A stretch of DNA of 64,000 nt, from the NCBI GenBank assembly GCA_943333505.2, contig CALQTN020000002.1, positions 80,706 to 144,705 on the forward strand, given 5' to 3'. A program made the translations under genes and the position numbers. This document shows positions 29,493 through 39,326 of the stretch, piece by piece. This DNA is from Asaia bogorensis. Its GTDB lineage: Bacteria; Pseudomonadota; Alphaproteobacteria; Acetobacterales; Acetobacteraceae. Within the stretch, counting starts at the first letter, position 1. Each line of letters opens with the position of its first letter. The notes beneath the pieces are model-generated. The model ran no database searches. It had not been told where the DNA came from and saw nothing but the letters and a program-made list of their open reading frames with translations.

Positions 29493-29960
29493 GTGCCGCG
29501 CCACGCCGAAACCCGTATCGTGCCCTACACACCGGCCCAGATGTTCGATCTGGTCGCCGATGTGGCCCGTTACCCGCAATTTCTGCCCTGGTGCGTCGGC
29601 GCCCGGGTCACGGATCGCACCGAGACCGGTCTTATCGGACATATGACCATCGGATTTGGACCGTTCAGGGAGGGTTTTACCAGTCGGGTCAGTTTGGAGC
29701 GGCCCGGTCGGATCGCGGTGAAATACGAGCGTGGCCCGTTCAAATACCTCAATAATATTTGGGAGTTTGCCCCTGATCCGGCGGGCTGCCGGATCGGCTT
29801 TTCGGTGGATTTCGAGTTTCGCAATGCGCTGCTCAGGGCAGCGATCGGGGTGGTGTTCCACGAAGCAACCCGCCGCATGGTCAACGCGTTTCTGACCCGC
29901 GCCCGCGCGGTTTACGGGAGCGAAACCGCAATAGCCGCCCCACGCGTCTGTTCGGTATAG
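29493..29960 (+). CDS. COQ10/RatA-type START-domain protein
   Basis: A 155-residue SRPBCC/START-like protein. It opens with HAETRIVPYTPAQMFDLVAD then VARYPQFLPWCVGARV, and ends with LRAAIGVVFHEATRRMVNAF. The family includes yeast/mitochondrial COQ10 (ubiquinone binding) and bacterial RatA. In alphaproteobacteria this gene typically follows lipA, as here, and the COQ10-like role is the more likely one. The start is GTG at 29493, three bases after lipA. Confidence 0.88.
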   Translation: MPRHAETRIVPYTPAQMFDLVADVARYPQFLPWCVGARVTDRTETGLIGHMTIGFGPFREGFTSRVSLERPGRIAVKYERGPFKYLNNIWEFAPDPAGCRIGFSVDFEFRNALLRAAIGVVFHEATRRMVNAFLTRARAVYGSETAIAAPRVCSV

Positions 29961-30099
29961 CCAAGGCAATCCTCCGCGTCCGCTCAGCAGCGGCCGATGC
30001 CATTCACGACAGATTTGTTACAGTCAGGCATCGCACTGCCCAGTTCGAGCCGTGGCGAGGCCGCTGCCCGCCCACCTGCCAAACCTACTCGCGCATGCA

Positions 30100-30128
30100 C
30101 TGTCATCATTTTGTCATAAAACTGTCAT
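30100..30128 (+). promoter_or_regulatory. Tandem Pho boxes upstream of pstS
   Basis: Three 7-base direct repeats with 11-base period: CTGTCAT (30100), TTGTCAT (30111) and CTGTCAT (30122). They make two overlapping 18-base PhoB sites (CTGTCATCATTTTGTCAT and TTGTCATAAAACTGTCAT). The match to the PhoB consensus is very good, so PhoB-activated expression under phosphate limitation is well supported. Confidence 0.9.
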
Positions 30129-30200
30129 CTTGCTGAAGCCCTCCGGGCCTAGGAACATCCCCAGGAGGCGGCCAATCGGCTGCCCAGCCCCGGAGGTCCT

Positions 30201-31217
30201 ATGCGAGCCCTATCCATTTTCACCATTTCGGCATTGGCGCTTGCGCTGGCCGCCACACCTGTCGTTGCCCAGCAGATCACCGGCGCTGGCGCAACCTTCC
30301 CCGCGCCCGTCTACGCCAAATGGGGCGAAGCAGCCAAGGCCGCGATTGGCCTCGAGCTGAACTACCAGGCGATCGGCTCAGGCGGCGGGCAGAACCAGAT
30401 TCTCAACCGCACCGTCGATTTCGGCGCCTCGGATGCGCCGATGGATGCGGCCAAACTCGCGTCGGGCAATCTGCTGCAATTTCCCGCCGTGATGGGCGCG
30501 GTCGTGCCGATTGTGAACCTGCCGGGCGTTGAAGCCGACCAGTTGAAGCTGACCGGCGAACTGATTGCTGAGATTTATCTCGGCAAGGTCACCAAATGGA
30601 ACGATCCTAAGCTGGTCGAGATGAACAAAGGGATCGCGCTGCCGAACCTTGCCATCGCGCCGATCTACCGCGCCGATGGCTCGGGCACGACCTACGTGTT
30701 CACCTCGTATCTGGCAGCGGTCAGCGCTGATTGGAAAACCGGCGTCGGTGCCAGCGCCAGCGTCAAATGGGCGGCCGGCAATGGCGCCAAGGGCAATGAT
30801 GGCGTCGCGGCGACGGTTCGCCAAGTTAAAGGCTCCATCGGCTATGTCGAGAATGCCTATGCGACCCAGAACAAGTTGACCACCACCCAACTGCGCAACA
30901 AGGCGGGTGCGTTCGTGAAGCCGACGCTCGCCACCTTTTCCGCCGCCGCCGAGAACGGCGACTGGAAAGCCGCGCCGAACTATGCGGTGAGCCTGATTGA
31001 CATGCCGGGCGCGACCAGTTGGCCGATCGTGTCGGCGACCTTCATCCTGCTGCCGAAAGATCCCAAGGACGCTGCCCGCAGTGCCAACGTGATGAAGTTC
31101 TTCGACTGGGCCTACAAGAACGGCGCCGATATCGCCAAGGGACTTGACTACAATGCCCTGCCGACCTCGGTTCAGGATGCGGTTCGCGCCAGTTGGAAAG
31201 CCGAAATCAAAGGCTGA
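30201..31217 (+). CDS. pstS: Phosphate ABC transporter substrate-binding protein
   Basis: A 338-residue periplasmic protein. A signal peptide covers about residues 1-23 (ALALALAATPVVAQQ). Phosphate-binding segments: ITGAGATFPAPVYAKW, GSGGGQNQILNRTVDFGASD, IYRADGSGTTYVFTSYLA and VKGSIGYVENAYA. It captures inorganic phosphate for PstCAB. It is the first gene after the Pho boxes. A hairpin after its stop may favour pstS transcript abundance over the permease genes. Confidence 0.96.
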   Translation: MRALSIFTISALALALAATPVVAQQITGAGATFPAPVYAKWGEAAKAAIGLELNYQAIGSGGGQNQILNRTVDFGASDAPMDAAKLASGNLLQFPAVMGAVVPIVNLPGVEADQLKLTGELIAEIYLGKVTKWNDPKLVEMNKGIALPNLAIAPIYRADGSGTTYVFTSYLAAVSADWKTGVGASASVKWAAGNGAKGNDGVAATVRQVKGSIGYVENAYATQNKLTTTQLRNKAGAFVKPTLATFSAAAENGDWKAAPNYAVSLIDMPGATSWPIVSATFILLPKDPKDAARSANVMKFFDWAYKNGADIAKGLDYNALPTSVQDAVRASWKAEIKG

Positions 31218-31230
31218 TCCGTCAAAGCCC

Positions 31231-31253
31231 GCCGGCAGGTTTTTCCTGCCGGC
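31231..31253 (+). terminator. Intercistronic hairpin between pstS and pstC
   Basis: GCCGGCAGG-TTTTT-CCTGCCGGC, a strong perfect 9-base-pair stem, 14 bases after the pstS stop. A T-run (GCATTTTTCG) lies about 15 bases downstream. It is likely an attenuator or mRNA-stabilising stem giving excess PstS; this is inference from position. Confidence 0.55.
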
Positions 31254-31301
31254 TGGTTGTGCGCATTTTTCGAGCGTCAAATTTGAAGCGGAACTGATCC
31301 A

Positions 31302-32249
31302 GTGTCCCAAACAGTTGCAGCGTCGACCCGCCGTGGCTCCGTCGGCGATAAGATTTTCGAAGGCATTGCCACCGGCGCCGGCGTTTTCGTGCTGGTACTG
31401 CTGGGGGCAATTATCCTATCGCTGTTCCTCGGTGGGCTTCCCGCGTTTCAGGCTTTCGGGGTCGGATTTCTGACAAGTGCGGACTGGGACCCGGTTAAGG
31501 AAGTTTTCGGGTCGGTGGCGCCGGTTTATGGCACCATCATGACGTCGATCCTCGCCTTGGTCATGGCGGTGCCAATCGCCTTCGGGATTGCGTTCTGGCT
31601 AACCGAGCTCGCGCCGACCTGGCTGCGTCGTCCGGTTGGGACCGCGGTTGAATTACTTGCTGCCGTGCCGTCGATCATTTACGGCATGTGGGGCTTTTTT
31701 GTCATCGTGCCGTTCATGGGCAACTATGTACAGCCTTTCGTGATCGATCTGCTGGGCGATATGCCGGTCATCGGCTTCCTGTTTCAGGGCCCGCCCTTCG
31801 GCACCGGACTTTTCACCGCAGCCCTGATTCTCGGGGTGATGATCATCCCGTTCATCGCGGCAACAATGCGCGATGTGTTCCAGACCGTGCCGCCGGTCTT
31901 CAAGGAAAGCGCTTACGGGCTCGGCTGCACCACCTGGGAAGTCATGCGCGCCATTGTCATTCCCTATACGCGGGTGTCAGTGATGGGCGGCATCATGCTG
32001 GGCCTTGGCCGCGCGCTGGGGGAGACCATGGCGGTCACCTTCGTGATCGGCAACACCAACCGCATCGCAACCTCGATCTTCGGGCCGGGCAACACCATCG
32101 CGTCCCTCGTGGCATTGGAATTTCCCGAAAGCCCTGCTGGCAGCTTGAAACTGGCATCGCTGCTGGCGCTTGGTTTTCTGCTGTTCGTGATCTCATTCAT
32201 CGTGCTGGCGATATCGCGCATGCTGCTGCGCACGGGAGCAAAGACATGA
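31302..32249 (+). CDS. pstC: Phosphate ABC transporter permease PstC
   Basis: A 315-residue inner-membrane permease with about six hydrophobic segments ([53 protein letters not shown] and others). The cytoplasmic coupling loop is [20 protein letters not shown]. It is unlike ModB-type permeases and matches PstC. Translation seems to start at GTG 31302. The stop overlaps the pstA start (ATGA). Confidence 0.93.
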   Translation: MSQTVAASTRRGSVGDKIFEGIATGAGVFVLVLLGAIILSLFLGGLPAFQAFGVGFLTSADWDPVKEVFGSVAPVYGTIMTSILALVMAVPIAFGIAFWLTELAPTWLRRPVGTAVELLAAVPSIIYGMWGFFVIVPFMGNYVQPFVIDLLGDMPVIGFLFQGPPFGTGLFTAALILGVMIIPFIAATMRDVFQTVPPVFKESAYGLGCTTWEVMRAIVIPYTRVSVMGGIMLGLGRALGETMAVTFVIGNTNRIATSIFGPGNTIASLVALEFPESPAGSLKLASLLALGFLLFVISFIVLAISRMLLRTGAKT

Positions 32250-33139
32250 GCGGCGCCGCCCCTACGCTGGCCTCCAGCGGTCCCTCACGCGACGCGGGCG
32301 TCGCAGACAAATTGGCAGGCCGCCGGCGTAACCAGGATCGCTTTGTCCAGGCGCTGTGCCTGCTGGCAACCGCGATCGGCATGGCCATCCTGATGCTGAT
32401 CCTGGCGACTCTGCTTTACCTTGGGGCCAAGGGGATTTCGACCAATGTGTTCACCACCGTTACCAAGCCACCCGGATCGCATGGCGGATTGCTCAACGCG
32501 ATTATTGGCAGCCTGATCCAGACTGGGCTCGGAACTGCCATCGGTGCGCCGATCGGGTTGATGGTCGGAACCTACCTCGCGGAATATTCGGCGGGCAGCA
32601 AACTCGGCGATGCGGTGCGGTTTGTCTCGGACGTGCTGCTATCGGCGCCCTCAATCCTGATCGGGCTGTTCGTCTACACGGTTCTGGTCAACCCGTTCAA
32701 CGGGTTCTCGGGCTGGGCGGGCGCGGTGGCGCTTGCGGTGATCGTGATCCCGATTGTTGTCCGCACCACTGAGGACATGCTGCGGCTAATTCCGGTGGCC
32801 ATGCGCGAGGCAGCCGTGGCGCTCGGTGCGCCAAAATGGAAGTCGATCGTGTTCATCTGCTATCGCGCGGCGCGTGACGGCATCGCCACCGGCATTTTGC
32901 TGGCAATCGCCCGCATTGCCGGGGAAACCGCGCCGCTATTGTTCACCTCGCTGGGGAATTTGAACTGGTCGTTGAGCCTTTCGGAGCCAATGTCGAGCCT
33001 GCCGGTGACGATCTATCAATACGCTGGATCGCCTTTCGATGACTGGGTGGAGTTGGCCTGGGTGGCAGCCTTGCTGATCACGTTTGGTGTGTTGGCCTTG
33101 AATATTCTTGCCCGTGTTGTCCTGCGTCCGCGCAGCTGA
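32246..33139 (+). CDS. pstA: Phosphate ABC transporter permease PstA
   Basis: A 297-residue permease partner of PstC. A 40-residue hydrophilic N-terminus is followed by hydrophobic segments ([59 protein letters not shown]) and the coupling loop [18 protein letters not shown]. The tail [16 protein letters not shown] is typical. The ATG at 32246 is inside the pstC stop, implying coupled translation and balanced subunits. Confidence 0.93.
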   Translation: MSGAAPTLASSGPSRDAGVADKLAGRRRNQDRFVQALCLLATAIGMAILMLILATLLYLGAKGISTNVFTTVTKPPGSHGGLLNAIIGSLIQTGLGTAIGAPIGLMVGTYLAEYSAGSKLGDAVRFVSDVLLSAPSILIGLFVYTVLVNPFNGFSGWAGAVALAVIVIPIVVRTTEDMLRLIPVAMREAAVALGAPKWKSIVFICYRAARDGIATGILLAIARIAGETAPLLFTSLGNLNWSLSLSEPMSSLPVTIYQYAGSPFDDWVELAWVAALLITFGVLALNILARVVLRPRS

Positions 33140-33158
33140 AAATAATTTGGAGCAACCG

Positions 33159-33989
33159 ATGAGCACCACCTCTAACGCGACCGATACAAAGCCAAAAATT
33201 GGTGCAATGACGGCGCGTGCGTCTGCGCCGCTGCACGATGCGCGAATTTCCATCCGGGGCCTGGATTTTTACTACGGCAGCAACAAGGCGCTGAAGGGCA
33301 TCAACCTTGATTTCCCCGCCAGCCAGGTAACCGGGATGATCGGCCCGTCAGGCTGCGGCAAATCGACGCTGCTGCGTGTCCTGAACCGGATGTACGACCT
33401 CTATCCCGGTCAGCGCGCCACCGGTGAAGTGATGATGGACGGACAGAACATCATCGCCCCCGGTACGGACCTCAATCAGCTGCGCAGCCGGATTGGCATG
33501 GTGTTCCAGAAGCCGACCCCGTTCCCGATGTCGATCTATGACAACATCGCCTTCGGGGTGAAGCTCCACGAAAGCCTCAGCCGCGCGCAAATGGATGAAC
33601 GGGTGGAATGGTCGCTGAGCCGGGCGGCGTTGTGGGGCGAAGTTAAAGACCGCCTGACCACCTCGGCGATGGGCCTGTCCGGTGGCCAGCAGCAGCGCCT
33701 GTGCATCGCCCGCACCATTGCGGTGCGGCCGGAAGTGATCCTGTTTGACGAGCCAACCTCTGCCCTCGATCCGATCAGTACCTTGAAGATCGAGGAGCTG
33801 ATCGACGAATTGAAGCACGATTTCACCATCGCGATCGTGACCCACAACATGCAGCAGGCCGCGCGCTGCGCCGACCAGGTGGCGTTTTTCTACCTCGGCG
33901 AAATGGTCGAAGTGGCACCGGCCGCACAAATGTTTACCGCGCCGAAGGAAACGCGCACCCAGGAATACATTACCGGCCGCTTCGGCTGA
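33159..33989 (+). CDS. pstB: Phosphate ABC transporter ATP-binding protein
   Basis: A 276-residue ABC ATPase. Walker [19 protein letters not shown]-loop [17 protein letters not shown], signature [17 protein letters not shown], Walker [18 protein letters not shown]-loop [11 protein letters not shown], and the usual ending REYITG-like [10 protein letters not shown]. It powers phosphate import with PstCA. TTGGAGC precedes ATG 33159. Confidence 0.96.
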   Translation: MSTTSNATDTKPKIGAMTARASAPLHDARISIRGLDFYYGSNKALKGINLDFPASQVTGMIGPSGCGKSTLLRVLNRMYDLYPGQRATGEVMMDGQNIIAPGTDLNQLRSRIGMVFQKPTPFPMSIYDNIAFGVKLHESLSRAQMDERVEWSLSRAALWGEVKDRLTTSAMGLSGGQQQRLCIARTIAVRPEVILFDEPTSALDPISTLKIEELIDELKHDFTIAIVTHNMQQAARCADQVAFFYLGEMVEVAPAAQMFTAPKETRTQEYITGRFG

Positions 33990-33999
33990 GGGGATATCG

Positions 34000-34713
34000 A
34001 TGACCGATCATATCGTTAAGAGCTATGAAAATGAACTGAACCGCCTCCGCGCCCTGATGACCGAAATGGGCGGGATGGTGGAAAACCAGGTTAAGCTGGC
34101 GATCCAGGGTGTTGTCCAGCGTGATACGGCTGCGGCGACCAAGGCGATCGATAGCGACACAGCCGTGGACGCGATGGAGCGTGAAGCGGAACAATTCGTC
34201 ATCCGTATGCTGGCGCTGCGTCAGCCGATGGCGCAGGATCTGCGGCAAATCGTTTCCTCACTCAAAATGACCACCGATCTTGAACGCATTGGCGACTATG
34301 CCGCCAACGTTGCCAAGCGCAGCATCGTGCTCAGCCAGTTCAGCCTTAGCTTTCCGCTCAGTGGGCTCGCGCAGATGGCGCGCCTGGTGCAGGAAAACCT
34401 AAAAATGGTGGTTGATGCGATCGGCGATGGTGATACCGACAAGGCGTTGCATGTCTGGCGCAGTGATGCCCCGATCGACGATCTCTACAACACCATCTTT
34501 CGCGAACTCATCACTTATATGATGGAAGATCCGCGCAATATCACGCCGTGCACCCATCTGTTGTTCATCGCGAAAAACCTTGAACGCATCGGCGATCATG
34601 CCACCAACATCGCTGAGACCATCTACTACGCCGTCGCCGGTGAACCGCTGACCGGCACCCGACCGAAAGCCGATAGTTCGTCCTTCACGGTCGTGCGACC
34701 GGCAGGCGTTTAG
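34000..34713 (+). CDS. phoU: Phosphate signalling protein PhoU
   Basis: A 237-residue helical protein with two PhoU repeats. Metal-binding-type motifs appear in each: VDAMEREAEQFVIRMLALRQ then LKMTTDLERIGDYAANVAKR, and ITPCTHLLFIAKNLERIGDH then ATNIAETIYY. It restrains Pst activity and PhoR/PhoB signalling when phosphate is plentiful. It lies between pstB and phoB, as in most alphaproteobacteria. Confidence 0.96.
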   Translation: MTDHIVKSYENELNRLRALMTEMGGMVENQVKLAIQGVVQRDTAAATKAIDSDTAVDAMEREAEQFVIRMLALRQPMAQDLRQIVSSLKMTTDLERIGDYAANVAKRSIVLSQFSLSFPLSGLAQMARLVQENLKMVVDAIGDGDTDKALHVWRSDAPIDDLYNTIFRELITYMMEDPRNITPCTHLLFIAKNLERIGDHATNIAETIYYAVAGEPLTGTRPKADSSSFTVVRPAGV

Positions 34714-34727
34714 AAGGAATGGACCGA

Positions 34728-35444
34728 ATGCAGGATAATTTCGTAAACCAGACCAAACCGTTGGTGATGGTGGTTGAAGATGATGCCGCGATCGCCACCA
34801 TGCTGCGTTATAATCTCGAAAAGCATGGCTACCGGGTTGAAGAAGCCGTCGATGGCCAGGAAGCCATCATCCGCATCGCCGAAACCAAGCCTGATCTCGT
34901 GCTGCTCGACTGGATGCTGCCGATGATGTCCGGCATTGAGGTCTGCCGCCAGATCCGCCGGCGCCCGGAAACCCGCGATCTGCCGGTGATCATGGTGACC
35001 GCGCGCGCCGAGGACCAGGACTCCGTGCGCGGCCTCAATACCGGCGCCGATGATTACATCACCAAACCATTCAGCATCGAGGCACTGCTTGCCAGGGTGC
35101 GCGCGCTATTGCGCCGGTCCAGCACCGTGCAGACCAAAGGTCAGCTTGTGTTCCATGATGTGACCATGGATTTAACCTCGCATCGGGTCAGCCGCAACGC
35201 GCGCGCGCTGCATCTGGGGCCGACTGAATACCGGCTGCTGGAGTTCTTCCTGAACCATCCGCGTCGGGTGTTCGCCCGGGAAGAATTGCTCGATGCGGTG
35301 TGGGGCAAGGACATTCATGTTGAGCCGCGCACGGTGGATGTGCATATCCGCCGGCTGCGCAAGGCGATCAATGGCGAGGGCGAACTCGATCTGGTGCGCA
35401 CCGTGCGGGCGGCGGGGTATGCTTTGGACACGGAAATCGTCTGA
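34728..35444 (+). CDS. phoB: Phosphate regulon response regulator PhoB
   Basis: A 238-residue OmpR-family regulator. Receiver domain with acidic pocket VVEDDAAI, phospho-acceptor Asp in LVLLDWMLPMMSG, Thr in VMVTARAED and Lys in DYITKPFS. The winged-helix DNA-binding domain has LGPTEYRLLEFFLNHPRRVF and RTVDVHIRRLRKAI. It activates the Pho boxes upstream of pstS. The ATG at 34728 is chosen because AAGGA lies nine bases before it; the ATG at 34719 is too close to that site. No phoR kinase gene is in the window. Confidence 0.94.
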   Translation: MQDNFVNQTKPLVMVVEDDAAIATMLRYNLEKHGYRVEEAVDGQEAIIRIAETKPDLVLLDWMLPMMSGIEVCRQIRRRPETRDLPVIMVTARAEDQDSVRGLNTGADDYITKPFSIEALLARVRALLRRSSTVQTKGQLVFHDVTMDLTSHRVSRNARALHLGPTEYRLLEFFLNHPRRVFAREELLDAVWGKDIHVEPRTVDVHIRRLRKAINGEGELDLVRTVRAAGYALDTEIV

Positions 35445-35460
35445 CCGGACAGTTTTTCTT

Positions 35461-35664
35461 AGAGCGTGATCCGTTGAAGTTGAATCAGCAGACACGCTCT
35501 AGATTCTTGTTTTCACGATCATTTTTATCCGTCCAATCGAAGCCGATTGAACGAATAATGATCTAGATCGTGATGACCGTAGGTGGAAGCACACGAAGGC
35601 TTGGCCACGCGACCAAAAAAAATTAGAGCATGGTGGCCGCGCCTATCAGCGGCCATCGCACTCT
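35461..35664. repeat. REP-type mosaic repeat
   Basis: Contains three module types in series: AGAGCGTGATCCGTTGAAG ... ACACGCTCT; the palindromic GATCATTTTTATCCGTCCAA and TCGAAGCCGATTGAACG region; and AGATCGTGATGACCGTAGG leading to AGAGCATGGTGGCCGC ... GCGGCCATCGCACTCT. The right end coincides with the truncation of the DUF1800 remnant. Confidence 0.8.
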
Positions 35665-35964
35665 AAGCTGGCCGCCGCGCAGGCTGACGGTAAAGTGGTT
35701 GGCCCAGAACCACACCAGCCGGTCACGGAACGGGGCATAGGCGGTGATGATCGGGCGGACATATGCCTGCTTGCCGTCCTTGTCCTGCTGGTCGAGCCTT
35801 ATCGCGCGCAGCCCTTCGGCGGCGCTGTGCCAGGGCCGAGCCATCGCCGCATCCGGCCCGTCCAATTGTCCGGCGAGCCAGTTGCGCGGGTCACGGTGCA
35901 GTGCCGCAGTACCACGACACCCCCAACCAAACCGGATTTCGGCATGCAACGGGCGGTTAACCAT
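35623..35964 (-). pseudogene. Truncated DUF1800 family gene, N-terminal remnant
   Basis: From ATG 35964 the frame reads MVNRPLHAEIRFGWGCRG, DPRNWLAGQLDGPDAA, then RDRLVWFWANHFTVSLRGGQ. This is the start of DUF1800 proteins, which are normally about 450 residues or more. Family-like sequence ends at about 35665, where the REP unit begins, and the last 13 codons are REP DNA. The remaining three-quarters and the usual DUF1501 partner are absent. Probably non-functional. Confidence 0.7.
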
Positions 35965-36159
35965 ACGATATCCTACCAGCTTCGCCGCCCAGTCGTCATT
36001 CCCGCCGCTGCAACCGCACCCATGATACGCTGCCATGCACACCAAATGCGCCAGCAAGCTTGCAAAACCGCCCGGAGATAGGCATGGAGGCGCCTTCTCG
36101 TACTCCCTGTTTTTGCTCGATCGCTCCCGCCGTCCCTCGGCGGGCCTATGGAGGCTACC

Positions 36160-38247
36160 GTGTCCGACAATCCGCTCGCCAAAATTCGCAATATCGGCAT
36201 CACCGCGCATATCGATGCCGGCAAGACCACCACCACTGAGCGTATCTTGTACTACACGGGTATGTCGCACCGTATCGGCGAAGTGCATGACGGCAACACC
36301 ACCACCGATTACATGGACCAGGAACGCGAGCGCGGGATTACCATCACCTCGGCGGCGGTGACGTGTGAGTGGAAAGACTACCGCATCAACATCATCGACA
36401 CCCCCGGCCATATCGACTTCAACATCGAAGTGAACCGCTCGCTGCGCGTGCTCGACGGCGCGGTGTTCATCATCGAAGGGGTTGCCGGCGTCCAGCCGCA
36501 ATCCGAAACCAACTGGCGCCTGGCCGATCGCTACAACGTGCCGCGCATCATTTTCATCAACAAGCTCGATCGCACGGGCGCTGATTTTTACCGTGCCTTC
36601 GACACGTTGAAGGAAAAGCTCGACATCATCGCGCTGCCCTTGCAACTCCCGATCGGCGAAGAAGACAAATTCATCGGCGTGATCGACCTGGTCGAAATGA
36701 AGGCGATCATCTGGGAAGGCGGCGAGCTTGGCGCCAAGTTCCATGATGAGGAAATTCCCGAGGAACTCGCCGACAAGGCCGCCGAATACCGTCAGTTGCT
36801 GCTCGATACCGCGCTGAGCGTCGATGACGCCGGCATGGAAGAATATTTCGACAAGGGCGATGTCTCTGTCGAAACCCTCAAGCGCGCCATCAAGACCGGC
36901 ACGATTTCCGGCGCCTTCCGTCCGGTGCTGTGTGGCACTGCCTTCAAGAACAAGGGCGTGCAGCCTTTGCTTGACGGCGTGCTCGACTACCTGCCCAGCC
37001 CGATTGACGTTGCCGGCATCGCGGTTGCCGCCGAAGACGGCCAGGAAGAAACCGACCTGACCGGCCGTCGCCGGATCAAGGCCGATCCGAAGGCACCGTT
37101 CGCGGGCCTCGCCTTCAAGATCATCAACGACAAATACGGCGCACTCACCTTCGTCCGCGTCTATGCCGGCACCCTGCGCAGCGGCGATACGGTGATGAAC
37201 ACCACCAAAGACAACCGGGAACGCGTCGGCCGGATGTTCCAGATGCATGCCGATAAGCGGCAGGAAATCAAGGAAGTCTCCGCCGGCGACATCGCCGCCT
37301 TCGTTGGACTGAAAGACACCGTCACCGGTGACACCCTGGCGAGCGCTGATGATCCGGTTGTTCTGGAACGCATGGCCTTCCCGGTGCCGGTCATCGACAT
37401 TAGTGTTGAGCCGAAAACCAAAGACGGCGTCGAAAAGATGACCCTCGGCCTGCAGAAGCTCGCCTCGGAAGACCCGAGCCTGCGGCTCAAGACCGATCAG
37501 GAATCGGGCCAGACCATTCTGTCGGGCATGGGCGAACTGCATCTCGAAATCATCATCGACCGTCTGCGTCGCGAATACGGCGTCGATGCCAATATCGGTG
37601 CCCCGCAGGTTGCCTATCGGGAAACCATTGCCGCCACCCATACCGAAACCTACACCCACAAGAAGCAGTCCGGCGGTTCGGGCCAGTACGCGGAAGTGAA
37701 AATCATCTTCTCGCCGATGGAACGTAACGGCGGCGTGGTGTTCGAAAACAAGGTCGTCGGCGGCTCGATCCCCAAGGAATACATCCCTGCGGTCGAAAAA
37801 GGCATTCGCGTCCAGGCCGAAACCGGCGTGCTCGCCGGCTTCCCGACCGTCGATTTCAAATACACCCTGGTTGACGGCAAATACCATGACGTCGACTCGA
37901 GCGCTCTGGCCTTCGAAATCGCCGGCAAAGCCTGCTTCCGCGACGGCATGAAGAAAGCCAAGCCGATCATCCTTGAGCCGATCATGGACGTCGAAGTGAC
38001 CACCCCGAACGATCACATCGGCGACGTGGTGGGCGATCTCAACCGCCGCCGTGGCCAGATCCAGAGCCAGGAAAGCGCCGGTTCCACCGTCATGGTGCGC
38101 GGGCATGTGCCGTTGAAGGAAATGTTTGGCTATATTTCGGATCTGCGGTCGATGACCAAGGGCCGTGCGAGCTTCACCATGCAGTTCCATCACTACGATC
38201 CGGTGCCGCGTAATATTGCGGACGAGATCATGGCGAAGAGCGCTTAA
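36160..38247 (+). CDS. fusA: Elongation factor G
   Basis: About 695 residues; translocation GTPase. G1 [20 protein letters not shown]2 region [10 protein letters not shown]3 [10 protein letters not shown]4 [10 protein letters not shown]. Then come domain II, the domain IV loop [15 protein letters not shown], and the C-terminal [25 protein letters not shown] typical of EF-G. It is not in a rpsL-rpsG-fusA-tufA cluster, so it is either a relocated or a second EF-G copy. ATG 36148 is in frame, but GTG 36160 has GGAGG five bases upstream and gives [14 protein letters not shown]. Domain order and length are full. Confidence 0.93.
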   Translation: MSDNPLAKIRNIGITAHIDAGKTTTTERILYYTGMSHRIGEVHDGNTTTDYMDQERERGITITSAAVTCEWKDYRINIIDTPGHIDFNIEVNRSLRVLDGAVFIIEGVAGVQPQSETNWRLADRYNVPRIIFINKLDRTGADFYRAFDTLKEKLDIIALPLQLPIGEEDKFIGVIDLVEMKAIIWEGGELGAKFHDEEIPEELADKAAEYRQLLLDTALSVDDAGMEEYFDKGDVSVETLKRAIKTGTISGAFRPVLCGTAFKNKGVQPLLDGVLDYLPSPIDVAGIAVAAEDGQEETDLTGRRRIKADPKAPFAGLAFKIINDKYGALTFVRVYAGTLRSGDTVMNTTKDNRERVGRMFQMHADKRQEIKEVSAGDIAAFVGLKDTVTGDTLASADDPVVLERMAFPVPVIDISVEPKTKDGVEKMTLGLQKLASEDPSLRLKTDQESGQTILSGMGELHLEIIIDRLRREYGVDANIGAPQVAYRETIAATHTETYTHKKQSGGSGQYAEVKIIFSPMERNGGVVFENKVVGGSIPKEYIPAVEKGIRVQAETGVLAGFPTVDFKYTLVDGKYHDVDSSALAFEIAGKACFRDGMKKAKPIILEPIMDVEVTTPNDHIGDVVGDLNRRRGQIQSQESAGSTVMVRGHVPLKEMFGYISDLRSMTKGRASFTMQFHHYDPVPRNIADEIMAKSA

Positions 38248-38258
38248 GGGAAAGCAGC

Positions 38259-38280
38259 GCTTCTTTTTGAAAAAAGAAGC
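38259..38280 (+). repeat. R1-type hairpin after fusA
   Basis: GCTTCTTTTT-GA-AAAAAGAAGC, 12 bases after the fusA stop, followed by AAAAATTTTC. It is a shortened R1 unit just ahead of a clear intrinsic terminator. Confidence 0.55.
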
Positions 38281-38298
38281 AAAAATTTTCTGATGATA

Positions 38299-38334
38299 AA
38301 AAGGGCCGGAACGCATGTTCCGGCCCTTTTTTGT
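38299..38334 (+). terminator. Intrinsic terminator of fusA
   Basis: A perfect 12-base-pair stem AAGGGCCGGAAC-GCAT-GTTCCGGCCCTT at 38301-38328, followed by TTTTGTTG. The A-run before the stem makes it workable in both directions. Confidence 0.9.
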
Positions 38335-38471
38335 TGCGCCGCTCACAGCTGACGCACTCGCGGTAAAATTTGCGCCAGAAACCTAAGAAATCGATGTCCT
38401 GCAGGACTGCATCTTCCCTGGTGACCAATCGGTTATCATGCGTCATGATCCCCCAAAACCAGGAGGAACCC

Positions 38472-39308
38472 ATGCGCCCAATCCTACGCGACCTCAGCTT
38501 CACCGAAGCCCCCCGCTGGCACGACGGCCGGCTGTGGTTCTCGGATTTCTACACCCATCGCGTCATTGCCGTGGACCCGGCCGGCAAGTCGGAAACCATC
38601 GTCACCGTCCCCCAGCAGCCCTCTGGCCTTGGCTGGCGCCCGGATGGCAGCCTGCTGATCGTCTCGATGCTCGACCGCAAGCTGATGCAGTTCAGCGGCG
38701 GCAAACTCGCCCCCTTCGCAGATATTTCCGGCCTCGCCGGTGGGCCATGCAATGACATGGTGGTCGATGCCAAGGGCCGCGCCTATGTCGGCAATTTCGG
38801 CTTCGATCGCTATGCCGGTGAAACCGAACGCGCCGCCACACTCGCGTTCGTTGATCTCGATGGCACCGTCAGCGCTGCCGCCGACGGGCTGCAATTCCCC
38901 AACGGCACCGTCATCACCCCAGATGGTCGCGGCATGGTCATCGGTGAAACCGTCGGTCAGCGCCTGACCTGGTTTGACATCGCGCCCGATGGCAGCCTGT
39001 CGGGCCGCCGCGTCTTCGCCGACATGAAGGGGCATTTCCCCGACGGCATTTGCCTTGATGCCGAGGGCGCGATCTGGGTCGCCGATGCGCGCGGTTCGGA
39101 ACTGCTGCGGGTAACCGATGGCGGCACCATCACCGACCGTGTCGCCCTGCCGGCCGGCCGCCATGCCTTTGCCTGCATGCTGGGTGGTGCGGATCGGCGC
39201 GATTTGTATGTCTGCACGGCGGAGGGCAGTGGGCCTGCCAATGCGACGAAGATGACTGCGGGGATTGATGTTGTGCGGGTGGCGGTACCGGGCGCGGGGC
39301 TGCCTTAA
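38472..39308 (+). CDS. SMP-30/gluconolactonase/LRE family protein, copy 1
   Basis: A 278-residue six-bladed beta-propeller hydrolase. Family marks: FTEAPRWHDGRLWFSDFYTH (metal Glu near residue 11), SGLGWRPDGSLLIVSM, CNDMVVDAKGRAYVGNFGFD, FPNGTVITPDG, HFPDGICLDAEGAIWVAD. Members hydrolyse sugar lactones or related esters. AGGAGG precedes ATG 38472. It is monocistronic between the fusA terminator and an R1 repeat. A distant paralogue lies at 55747. Confidence 0.88.
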   Translation: MRPILRDLSFTEAPRWHDGRLWFSDFYTHRVIAVDPAGKSETIVTVPQQPSGLGWRPDGSLLIVSMLDRKLMQFSGGKLAPFADISGLAGGPCNDMVVDAKGRAYVGNFGFDRYAGETERAATLAFVDLDGTVSAAADGLQFPNGTVITPDGRGMVIGETVGQRLTWFDIAPDGSLSGRRVFADMKGHFPDGICLDAEGAIWVADARGSELLRVTDGGTITDRVALPAGRHAFACMLGGADRRDLYVCTAEGSGPANATKMTAGIDVVRVAVPGAGLP

Positions 39309-39326
39309 GGCAGGTCAAGGCAAGCA

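Noticed and set aside
35965..38346. Long minus-strand open frame opposite the EF-G gene
   Set aside because: Codon-bias shadow of EF-G. Only its 3' part beyond EF-G (35623-35964) is real, as a DUF1800 remnant.
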